Positions 55,109 through 64,000 of a stretch of DNA of 64,000 nt are shown here, piece by piece. Source of the stretch: Gracilaria domingensis (taxonomy: Eukaryota > Rhodophyta > Florideophyceae > Gracilariales > Gracilariaceae); the NCBI GenBank assembly GCA_022539475.1, contig VCMS01000246.1:1-64000 (forward strand), in the 5' to 3' direction. Numbering within the stretch: position 1 is the first letter of the stretch; each line of letters begins with the position of its first letter. Made by a program: the position numbers and the translations under genes. The notes beneath the pieces were generated by a model that saw nothing but the letters and a program-made list of their open reading frames with translations, had not been told where the DNA came from and searched no databases.

Positions 55109-57331
55109 CCGATTTTTGTTAACTCCCCTCTGCACTCCTTTTTTTGAAATCCAGATGCCTGAAGATCACGAAAAGTGCTTTGTAGTTGGCTTTGGCATAC
55201 ATTACCTCCCACAAAACGCTCCAAAAAATTATCACAGACGTATTTCATTGACGTCACTACTTGTGGAAGAGCCTCAATTTACTTGCATGTGCTCCTCGCA
55301 AATAAGCCAAAAGTTGGTTCGGAGGCGTTCCAATTTCGTCTACATGCACCACTAATCTCGATTATTTTGCACGCAGGATTACTTTGTTGAAGTAGTTTTC
55401 GCTTTCCGACCGCTGCGCGCCCAGCTAAAACTTTCTGTCATTGAATGTTCATTTACTCTTCTGTATCTACGGACTTTTTCTTACATGCTCAAGGTATTTT
55501 CAATGGATTAAATCTTTTAGAAAAAGTAATTTCAATATAATTTTAATGGATTTTCAAGCAATGAAAACATAATGACGCACGAACTAGCCAAATGTAAATT
55601 GAAAGAGTAAAAATTGAAATTCGTATGATATTCCAATTATATTTGATTGCACCAGTTTTCAGCGTGGCAGTTTGAAATTGGAACAACTCCTGCTCCTAAC
55701 ACATAACAGTTCTGAAGAGTACAAGTACTATCAGTAACGTTCGTACTTATCACTGTCATGAGCAGCTCTGCTCTACGATGAACACTTCTAAGCTATACGC
55801 ATTATTCGCATAGAGGCCGTTGCACAATAATTTCCACTCGATGGCCTAAACTTGTAGTGAAAAGTACCCATTCAGATTACTTGAGATATCTTCGACGTGT
55901 ATTGTGGAAGAGCAAAGAACCCTATAGAGCGTGTAAATGTTCATCAGATTCCAAGTTCACATCCAGCGCTCATCCATAGCACCTCTCATAGATATACTGG
56001 GTATACATATGATAACCCATCTGTTGTACTGGATATGCAAGAAAGATGAGCGTAAGAGATGAAAGCCGGATGTTCGAAGCATTTCCTTCCGACAATCATC
56101 AGATAGGCATTTTTTTTGGATGTTCCATGTTCTGGCGCATCCAAAGAGTACCCTACTAATATCCATTGAATATCTGAGGGATATATTATTTCATGAAATA
56201 ATATTATTGCACCGCTGTCGTTCAATTGCAATTGAAAATCATCAGGACTTCGATAAGATGTCTCTTCCGTACATCCAAGGAATGTCATTAGCCCCTCTAA
56301 TGTTCATTCAAAGAATTCGATACGTACCCAACGTACATCTCCGTGGGTCATTGAGGAACCCCATGATATAATCAACAGACGTCTTGCGTGAAACGGGCCC
56401 CGCTTTGCCCTCCAGCGAAGAACTTCTACTACCAACATTTCAGAAGGACAAGTTCTCTCAATAGGTCTTCGTTAGGCTAAGCTAAGTATCATGGTCACAA
56501 CTTGCAGCTCATAAGCGGCCTCTCCGGCATTTTAAATTACATGAAGAGGTATAAGGCACCGTGTCGACAACATAAATCTATGTGGAGGTTGAAAATTGGA
56601 AGCAAGGTTTTTTTGGAAAACTCAACCAATTTCGTTCCGGTCTTCTCTACCACATTACGATTGAATTCTACCAGGTCTTTGCTGTTGCATATTTGAAGCT
56701 GCGATCTTTGTTTGACGAGATTCTTATAACTAGAAAACCAATCAAGAAAAGGAAGCAGTAGATTAAAATGGAGCCTCAGAATCACCTCAACAATCACCAT
56801 TGCGCTTAATTGTCTTTCGAACTTTCGCCAGTAAAGAAACCAGCCGGGAAGAAGTGTTTTGAAGTAAAACACGCGTATAAGAAGAAGCAACGTCAGGAAA
56901 TTGATGGCCTGCTCTCTTCCATCCAGCTGCTCTCTCCTTGTATAACCCAGGTCACTATTTCAAAGTAGTTACTTGTTCATCAACTACATCCCAAACCTGC
57001 AATGGTCGCTTGCGAAATTTTTGCTACATCCCACTTCTTTCGTATTCTTATAAAATTTGAGTTCATGTTGACTCCATGGCAGTGTTATATCGCCTGAGTC
57101 ATTTGCAGCATTCTGTTTCTCAATTTTCTTTCTATGCAACATATGATGTGTGACACAATTTTATATATCTTGGGAACAATGGAACCCCCAAAGTATTTGT
57201 GAAGATCAAGGAAGCAGCTAGCGCATAGAGGATTGGCTTGAGAGGCTTATAAGAATAGCTTTAGAATGGTTTACAGCCAGCTCAGACGATGCAGCATAGA
57301 CCATTTAAACGCATGAAAGAGAGCATACTCT
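55109..57331. other. AT-rich non-coding DNA
   Basis: No supported gene; short ORFs such as plus 55116-55355 and minus 56890-56537 lack motifs. Contains an exact 22-bp palindrome, ATATTATTTCATGAAATAAT followed by AT, at 56183-56204. Confidence 0.45.
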
Positions 57332-57712
57332 GCGAGAAAAGTTTTCAATTTTGTGAACGTAACATGAAGTAATTCAGATGTGCAGGACCCTCATATTACA
57401 CTCAATCAGACTTCTGCGTGACCTCCTTTTCGACACGGGGCCTATTAAATTGTCAAACTATTCAATTGTGTGAGAATTACTAGAGCGTACATTATGGTTC
57501 TTCTCGTTGCAGTTTATGCGACTATGAGTGGCATGTGTCGCCAACACGATCCTTCAACACTCCTTCCATATTCTTATCGCGCTCCTTTTTGACATCCTGA
57601 ATGAGTTCGAACGGCGCAATTTTATTCATCCATTTCGCTACCATGAGCGCTCTGATTTTTGAAAAAGTGTCCAATTAATATCCGCATGAGCTCCGCAATT
57701 GCGGTAATCATT
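57332..57712. repeat. Interspersed ~375-bp repeat, family R, copy 2
   Basis: Alignable with 38857-39241 over its length (TTTTGTGAACGTAACATGAA, CATTATGGTTCTTCTCGTTG, CTCCTTCCATATTCTTATCG). Same orientation as copy 1. The right end is the most diverged part. Confidence 0.75.
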
Positions 57713-58964
57713 TGGGTGGTATATGGACTATCTGTGCCCCACAAAAGGGTTCAAGTGTTTACTATGCGTCTGTTATGGGCGAACATCCGATATATGCCGT
57801 ATGCGTGTTGTATCTATGGCGTGCGCATGGTTGGTTTATGGATGGTATTCGCAGACAACAGGCAAAGTGCCAATCCCAAAAAATAACGTTTTTTATTCCG
57901 TTACATCTGCCATCATCCGTCATGCACCAGGCACTCACACGGCACATATGCCACTCAGATATGACTTATATACGATATTGTGCCAAACATGGCACAGAGT
58001 AGGCACGTGAACCCCCATATCAGACTTAAAGCGTACATAAACCACCCAAATGTTCCCCTGGGCAAACTGCAAAGAGTTCCTATAGGGATGGATGTTTTCG
58101 CGCAGAAAAAAGCTGCTAGCTTCATTGAAAAGGAGGATAACTCAGGTGAATTCATCTCCACAACGAGTTCCATCTCTGCAGCTTGCTAGATCCGATTGTC
58201 TCTCCCTTAATACTACGACAATATGCAAAAGGAGCCCGCGAAAGATCAATTGGCATCCTCATCCTTTGCAGAAAGCGTTCATTTGAAGACCAGCAAATAG
58301 AGGAGATGAGAGGGGATGGGGGTTGAGTAATGATTATGGTGCAGAGCTGATCTTTCGCGAATCTCTTTTGAAATTTCACCGCCAATCTATCAGCCTCGCG
58401 TTTTCAAGAGTTCTTGCATTTCCGGAACGCGCCTTTACACTATTTATGTTAGAAGTACAGTTCCATATTGTGTTTGACTTTGCCACTAAACACAGTTGAT
58501 AGAACATGAGAGCTCCGTTAGAGAATCAGCTTTGAAGTCAGATCTGCTGAACGGCGAGGCTAAAGCCGAGGCAGGAACTACGGAAACTCTAGCACCAATG
58601 TCAATTTTATGGCAAGACAAAGTTTGCACCATCTAATAGAACACAGACAATCCACCACGAGAAAAAACATAATATCTGAGTGATATGTGTTGGATACTCG
58701 GATGCCTATTTCAAGATGCATATCATTCGTTACGCCATCTGCTTCATCCAAAACAAAGAAAAGGGTATGAGTGAGATATAAAAAATGCTCTGGATATCCT
58801 AAAAGATGTGCGTTAAGTCTCAGGAAAACTTCATTTGTTCTATGGGCGTGCAAGAGCTGCGCAAGTAGTGCGCATTTGATATAACATAACCGAGGATATG
58901 ACTATTCATATGCATTTTGAAATATGGACCCGCATATCTTCCAAGTATCAATGTATTCCATTAA
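57713..58964. other. No recognised gene
   Basis: 57713-58010 is open in two plus frames (for example MDYLCPTKGFKCLLCVCYGR), probably by chance in repeat-derived DNA. Plus about 58040-58187 reads RVPIGMDVFAQKKAASFIEK before a stop, a short protein-like scrap. Confidence 0.33.
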
Positions 58965-59219
58965 CCAGAGCAAAACCCGTTGTCATTGAATCATCATGAG
59001 ACGGTGAATGAAACTACCACCTGTCAACATAATCTAAGGGCACCTTCGAGGAATCTAAAATTTTCAGAAAGTCACACTCATGAAAATATCAGTTTGTCAG
59101 ACCCTTGCTTACGATTAAATGACGTTGTTCATGTTTCACCTACTGCACCTACTTTCAGACTACTCTTTGCACATCCAATGTAAACTCTTTTATCATTCGT
59201 TCAGAAAGGTTTGGGGGGG
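58965..59219 (-). mobile_element. Harbinger-type MITE, family B, copy 6 (inverted, distant)
   Basis: 255 bp, beginning CCAGAGCAAAACCCGTTGTC, flanked by TAA on both sides (58962-58964, 59220-59222). It lies 6 kb from the cluster at 50-53 kb, showing the family is dispersed. Confidence 0.78.
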
Positions 59220-59576
59220 TAAGCCAAAGGTTTTTCAAAACAACTTGACCCGAAAAGTGAAGCCCGCCTTTCTCCTGAGCGGAACGCAGTACGCTGGGCT
59301 TTAAGATCCGCATTCTTGTAAATGCAGTGATTGGATGTGGTAGACCTGACATTTTCAACTGTCCCGACTGCTAGAGAGAACGGAACAGCTACTCTCACGC
59401 CGGTGGGGCACTGTAGCTTCGGGAGGTGATGTCAATTGCTATGAAAGCATATATGGAGACCCAAACACCAAGAGACTAACGGAATCATTAGCCACTAATC
59501 TTTGATTAAATATTGTAGACACTCAAAGAAACATCGAGAGACGACTAATTTGCAAGTCGCCATATGTTGAGGTCCT
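59220..59576. other. No gene seen
   Basis: Non-coding DNA between MITE copy 6 and repeat R copy 3; no structure noted. Confidence 0.4.
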
Positions 59577-59945
59577 TTCAAGAAAGGTTTCCAACTTTCT
59601 GAACTTCACGTGAAGGAATGTTAATGTAGGAGATCATCACATTACACTCGTTCATTCTTCTACGCGATCCTCTCTCTGAAAAGGAGCAAGGTAAGCATTC
59701 AATTTTTTCAGTTTTGTGATTGTCATTGGAGGGTGCGTTGCATTTGTTCTCTTTTGCACGTCAGGCCCTTCTTAGTACGACTGAACACCCACAGTGTCCT
59801 TCAACTCCCATACTCAGTCGAAAACCTATATAGGGTCGCATAGTGCGCTTTCATCCATCCAATTTGCGACCCTGCGCTCTCCTATGTTTGAAAAGAAGTC
59901 CAATTTATGTCTAGACGTGTTCCACAGACCTAGAAAATTTCTTAT
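59577..59945. repeat. Interspersed ~375-bp repeat, family R, copy 3
   Basis: 369 bp, the most diverged copy, but it keeps CATTACACTCGTTCATTCTT, GTGATTGTCATTGGAGGGTG and the end AGAAAATTTCTTATGG. Same orientation as copies 1 and 2. Confidence 0.7.
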
Positions 59946-60956
59946 GGAAGGTGTTTGAAAATTTCTGTGACATCAATGGGATAAAACCATGTACCGGATT
60001 TCACGTGACCATTTTATGCATCTTTGATGACTTGAAGGTGATTCAGGAGGCTATGGGCTGCTGTAGAGGTATTACAGTGTTTGGAAACGAAGGGAATGAC
60101 TGTCAGGTCTTGTTCAACTGCAATTTTGCATTTCTGGAAACCGCCGCTGGCAGGTATAACGGTTGCTGAGACAGTGGATACTCGCCAAAGACGACGTTTC
60201 TGTGTGACATCAGGATCGACTTGTCGAGCTGCGGTACGTTCCCACCATTTTTCGTTCGTTGCTCTTTTTAAATGAAGATGAGATTCAATCTCTGATAAGT
60301 TATCAGCGATCCAGAAGGGCTGGAGAATTACCTGGAACAGCGGGACAAGATATATGATAACGTGGTCAGGGCGTTCCAAGAAGAAGTACCAAAAGTTACA
60401 GAACGGCAGATTTGTGAGAAGAAAGATTATGCTTGCAGCGTGTGCGAAATGTTCGATGCCCAGATTGAGGAGTTTGAGTGTACATGCCGGACGTGGTGTC
60501 AAGAACTCCTTTGTTGTCTTGGCTTGGACGCACTTTCACTTTCTGTTCCAGAGTTCCCTTCATTCTGTTCGCGCTTTCATAATGATCTTCGTACTGCATT
60601 CTTCGACTTCAAACCATGATTTGTATTGCAAACATACTCTCTTAGTACAGGAATCGAACGCACTGTGTCCTGCCCTAATTAGCATCTTCCATATTTATTC
60701 TGCTCTTATCGGCGCGATCGCAATTCACACTGGCTCCTGAGATTGAGATTGACGTGGTATCTTGAACATGGTGGTACTTACTACTGAATATCCAGACCTT
60801 AGTAAAAGAGTTCCTTTTGAGTGGTCAAAAGGCCTCCCATAACATTTCAACCTTTGACAAATAAAACCAGTGACTGGAATTAAAGTGAGCCACATCATTT
60901 GATGAAGCCTTTTCTCCGCGAAGGAAACAAATGTTAACGTGGGCCAGATCAATCAT
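59946..60956. other. Unrecognised coding-like fragments
   Basis: Plus about 60308-60619 reads SDPEGLENYLEQRDKIYDNV, then VTERQICEKKDYACSVCEMF and EEFECTCRTWCQELLCCLGL, a cysteine-rich stretch ending at TGA 60617-60619. The cysteine spacing is irregular and no zinc-binding family is recognised. Plus 59951-60169 (72 aa) opens just before it. This could be one decayed gene. Confidence 0.32.
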
Positions 60957-62872
60957 GGTACCACACTAAATAGTGTGTAAATTGAAATATTGTGGCCCGT
61001 ACTTTTTATTTCGAATTCAAACAATGAGACCCCACTAGCACCCAATTTGAACCCTACTCCATCACCACTTCTCCCTCAAAGAGGTTCCTATACTTCGCGA
61101 TGATCCGCTGAAGATCCGGAAACAGCTGCCTTTCCTCCAATAACCCATTGATATTCAAAGCAAGCCACGTGCGAATCATTTTTTTTTGTGCGTACTTTAG
61201 ACCATCATTATCACGCTGCCGATTACCACCGTTCTTAGCCTGCGAGGCTATGCGTAAGAAGTAACCCTTTCCTGGATTTACCACCTTTTCCAAACCGGAC
61301 CATGCGCTCGGAGTTATCTTTTTTTCATCTTGTATCTTTCCTAACGAGCATTCCACGCGCTTCTGATCTTTTGGATAATAAAAGAGTAAGCAGGTTGAAT
61401 TTTATATGAGGCGTTGGCCAGAAGATACCTTATCTCCGTATTGATTCTTTCTGCAGCGACGGACAAACTTGAGGCGGAGTTATGGCCGCTGCAATTATCC
61501 ACGTACAACACTCGTTTTCGACCGTTTGGCAGGGCCTTTATCACCACCTTCTCTTGAAGCCACTGTTGCACGACCACTGTATCTATCTCATCTTTCGGCT
61601 CACTGCGGTATGACACATTGCTCACGTCGTCTGGAACGTCGCGTATTGGATACGACCTGTCTTGGTTTTGAAAGACCATTAAAACAGGCTAAATCGTCGC
61701 ATCCGATCCTCCGCAGATCCAAGAAACCATCAGTATACCCACCCTCCCGATAAAAGATGGGCATACTTAACATCCACTTCACCTGCGAAGTTGAGTGTGC
61801 GCCAGGTGTTCATATTTATTTGGAAATGAGTTTCATCTGCATTCTCAACGTCGTCTTCCTTCATGGAGCCGTCAAGAAAGGAGCGAGATATCTCTCCAAG
61901 ATGGTGAGCTATGGTCTTGTTGATATATTCTCCCTTTTCTAGAGAGTGAGAAATTTCCGATTATGAGCTCCACCTACGATTCTGAAACTTTCGGCGGAGC
62001 CCTGAATCCAACGGCCGGTGATGCAGGTGATAATCTTTTGCCGTTCGTGTGGAGCATGTGCTGAAGGTACCAATTATTTTCGGAAGATTTTTTGAGGCGT
62101 AAAGCCAGGGACTGAGTATCTTCCAGTTGAAATTAACACCCAACTTTCGGAGACGGTCGAATTTTGTGACCATGTCCGAATAAGTGCTTTAACCCATGGC
62201 CTGGTCCTTTTCATCGCATGTTTTACGTGTGATACAGATTCTGGATCCTCGTGTCGTTGGAGAAGCCTTCTCACTAACATAATCAAAGCGAGAGCGCCAA
62301 AGACTACTCGCCTTCTGAATGTTTTTTTTCGGGCTGTTCCGGATTTAGATAACTTGCACATGGCTTTGGAGGATATGTACTTACCTGAATTTTGAGCAGC
62401 GTAGCGTATCATCCAGGTGACAATTCGAGTTCGTTCCGCAATGCTCAAGACATTTTGAACGCTACGTTTGTTGTCATTAGGCCTACTACTTGTTTCTGGA
62501 TGCGTTGTCTCGGATGGGGGGGTTCTTCGGGCTTTGGAGATGACTGGGGTAGAGCTGCTCTGTTTGGATGACGAAAAGCCGCGTTTGTCGTTCTCTGGAA
62601 TGTAGCAAAACCGGAAAACAAGAAATCCCGTTTTTGAAGCTGACGTTGTGTGGTGGAATAGTAAATAAAATCTGGCATAGATCTAAGGAACAAGTTGTCG
62701 TTTGTGCTTGCGGCGATAAGCAAGAAGTGGAGATTTTTCCTATGTTTCGCGCGCAGACGTTCAGTCGACACCCACACTTAATCACCCCGAATGTACAAGT
62801 GTTTGTACCGTAAATACTGTGAGCTAGAACTGTCCACACCATTACCGGTACCACGTTAATCGTGCACCCACC
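60957..62872 (-). mobile_element. pogo-type (Tc1/mariner superfamily) DNA transposon
   Basis: Bounds are inferred from GGTACC plus a short self-complementary block at each end: CACACTA-AA-TAGTGTG at 60962-60977 and CACG-TTAAT-CGTG at 62852-62864. The transposase lies between them. The end blocks are similar but short, so the exact limits are uncertain. Confidence 0.5.
61054..62620 (-). pseudogene. pogo-type DDE_1 transposase, broken
   Basis: N-terminal psq-like helix-turn-helix region near 62450 (MSIAERTRIVTWMIRYAAQN), preceded by a Ser/Pro-rich leader from about 62620. The catalytic part contains the first Asp in ENADETHFQINMNTWRTLNF (near 61840), then SYPIRDVPDDVSNVSYRSEP and the second Asp in RVLYVDNCSGHN (near 61490), then INTEIRYLLANASYKIQPAY where a DxxD/DD-type third acid is expected but not evident. 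The tail is KYAQKKMIRTWLALNINGLL to a TAG at 61054. The wording is very like DDE_1 transposases I know from oomycete genomes. Frame changes near 62170, 61950, 61700 and 61350 and stops near 61930, 61735 and 61680 break it. Confidence 0.85.
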
Positions 62873-63755
62873 TTATTTGCGGTCCGTGGGTGTAGCGTTA
62901 GTCGAACTAAAGATTTTCGAACTGATTTATTTTTGGTTTAGTTTGACCCAGTTGTGTTGAGCCACAAATGCGAAAGTTATTCCTTCTTTCTGAGGTCAAA
63001 GAGAGGACGTTCTGGTCCGAACGGACTTTTTAAAAGCACAATAGTTGACAATGTAAGAACGAAAGTGGGAGAAGGTGGTTGCTGCAGATTAGTTTTGCAT
63101 CATGGCATGGTTAACAGCAACAAAACTTGATTTTGATGACTATTATAGGCATCATAAAGAGGTAGAGACAAAACGCCGAGAGAATTGAGAATATTTGTGA
63201 TGAAAAACATCGAGGTACTGGTGTAGAGGTCAACGAGAACATCTATTTCTCATTTTGAAGTATGATATATGTAAAATCCCTGGTTAAATACTAAAGCACC
63301 ATTGACTTCTTTTCCTGAAAAAAATATAGTTGATTCAGTTATATATTTCTGATTCTAATATTTGCTTTCAAGTACCAATGGACCAAAAACCTTCATTTTA
63401 CGCGGAGAATAGTGAAATCTGTATACAGGTACTTGTTGCACCTTGGCAGAACATAACCCAGTGATGACAGAGCAGAATCGAATTATTTTCTTAAACTTTC
63501 TTCATCTTCAGGAGTAGTTTGAAACAGTAGAACTAACAAATTTTTTTCAGATATTTCGTACACAGATATAATTGATGTATACGACTGGTTTTAAATAAAA
63601 ACACAAAGGGTGTATTTTTGCCTAATTTATGTATATGAGGTTTTGAACATAGTATGAAAGCAGAGCACGTTTGGTCAAATTCCGTAGAAATAATTGACTT
63701 CATCAATTCATCATAAAACTTGGAGCCATCATCGAAGTGGTAGTGAATGAGCAAA
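62873..63755. other. AT-rich non-coding DNA; probable promoter region of the gene at 63756
   Basis: No supported gene. Minus 63769-63533 (78 aa) is open, but it overlaps the start of the clear gene on the plus strand and has no motif. Confidence 0.4.
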
Positions 63756-64000
63756 ATGTTTTGGTTCACGAGGAAACCTAGGCGTCATCTTGTACCTTTA
63801 CTCTTTACACTTGGCTTATGTTTCATACTTGCACACTTCGTCTATGATACACATCTCGAAAAGCTACCACGTGATATTTCCAGCAGATATGAAGTTCAGA
63901 AAATAAATAGAATGAATCCGGTACTAGAAGACAGAGATCTAGAAACGCTAAGGATATTCTCAACGCCGTCAACGTACTTCCCGAAGTCTACAGTCACCGT
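63756..64000 (+). CDS. Type II membrane protein, probably Golgi; N-terminal 81 residues, runs off the window
   Basis: ATG at 63756, context GCAAAATG, opens an uninterrupted frame to the end of the window. The product starts MFWFTRKPRRHLVPLLFTLG, a short basic cytosolic tail followed by an 18-residue hydrophobic anchor (about residues 11-28), then a polar stem with charged residues (THLEKLPRDISSRYEVQKIN). Short tail, single anchor and stem are the layout of Golgi glycosyltransferases and carbohydrate sulfotransferases; which enzyme cannot be told, as the catalytic domain is outside. It is the only recognisable host-type gene here without any break. Confidence 0.6.
   Translation, partial: MFWFTRKPRRHLVPLLFTLGLCFILAHFVYDTHLEKLPRDISSRYEVQKINRMNPVLEDRDLETLRIFSTPSTYFPKSTVT

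Noticed and set aside
24400-56400. Apparent similarity between AT-rich words at 24.5 kb, 56.1 kb and 58.7 kb (GGATAT, TACTGGATA)
   Set aside because: Only short words match; no consistent alignment longer than about 20 bp could be held by eye.
57712-58010. Three overlapping plus ORFs of 75-96 codons
   Set aside because: They cover the same bases in different frames without similarity to anything; likely chance in repeat-derived DNA.
1-64000. Reassigned stop codon as an explanation for the many in-frame stops
   Set aside because: TAA, TAG and TGA all interrupt genes, frameshifts are as frequent, and catalytic residues are lost too; ordinary decay explains it better.
1-64000. CRISPR arrays, rRNA genes, bacterial-type operons, replication origins
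   Set aside because: No regularly spaced identical repeats, rRNA-like stretches or operon layout were seen; the gene content is eukaryotic.

Overview
This is a window of eukaryotic nuclear DNA. There is no operon layout. It carries full-size PDR-type and MDR-type ABC transporter genes, a pogo-type DDE transposase, a chromodomain Ty3/Gypsy element, CACTA-like and PIF/Harbinger transposons, and GT...AG introns that look rare and short. An oomycete or a florideophyte red alga would fit; the sequence alone does not decide between them. No rRNA, convincing tRNA or CRISPR array was seen. Most of the window is a transposon graveyard, and nearly every host gene in it is broken by stops or frameshifts. 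TAA, TAG and TGA all occur as interrupting stops, so a changed genetic code is not the reason.

Layout. 1-4.0 kb: CACTA-like (CMC) element copy 1, a transposase followed by an accessory gene. 5.0-6.8 kb: broken M20 dipeptidase. 7.1 kb: near-perfect 39-bp palindrome. 7.9-8.2 kb: cysteine-rich fragment. 9.0-12.9 kb (minus): broken PDR ABC transporter. 13-23 kb: decayed or unrecognised ORFs and empty DNA. 23.5-28.0 kb (minus): CACTA-like copy 2. 28.8-43.2 kb: an old Ty3/Gypsy LTR element with 262-bp LTRs and a matching 5-bp target duplication, split by about 8.6-9 kb of foreign DNA that itself holds CACTA-like copy 3 (33.3-38.0 kb) and an unrecognised host-type gene. 43.3-47.2 kb: two minus-strand genes sharing a duplicated promoter. 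47.2-48.8 kb (minus): broken C-terminal half of an MDR (ABCB) transporter. 50.0-53.0 kb: PIF/Harbinger transposase relic surrounded by short non-autonomous relatives, one of them inserted in the transposase. 54-60 kb: mostly non-coding, with a GC-rich block and copies of a ~375-bp repeat. 61-62.9 kb (minus): pogo-type transposon. 63.76 kb to the end: start of an apparently intact type II membrane protein gene.

The most interesting signal is the CACTA-like family. Three diverged copies, in two orientations, each keep the order transposase (TNP2, DUF4218-like, DUF4216-like), about 0.7-0.8 kb spacer, then an undescribed accessory gene whose start lies in a conserved palindrome with a CATGT core. 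The second is the PIF/Harbinger family, whose short copies show 3-bp target duplications and TIRs readable by eye.
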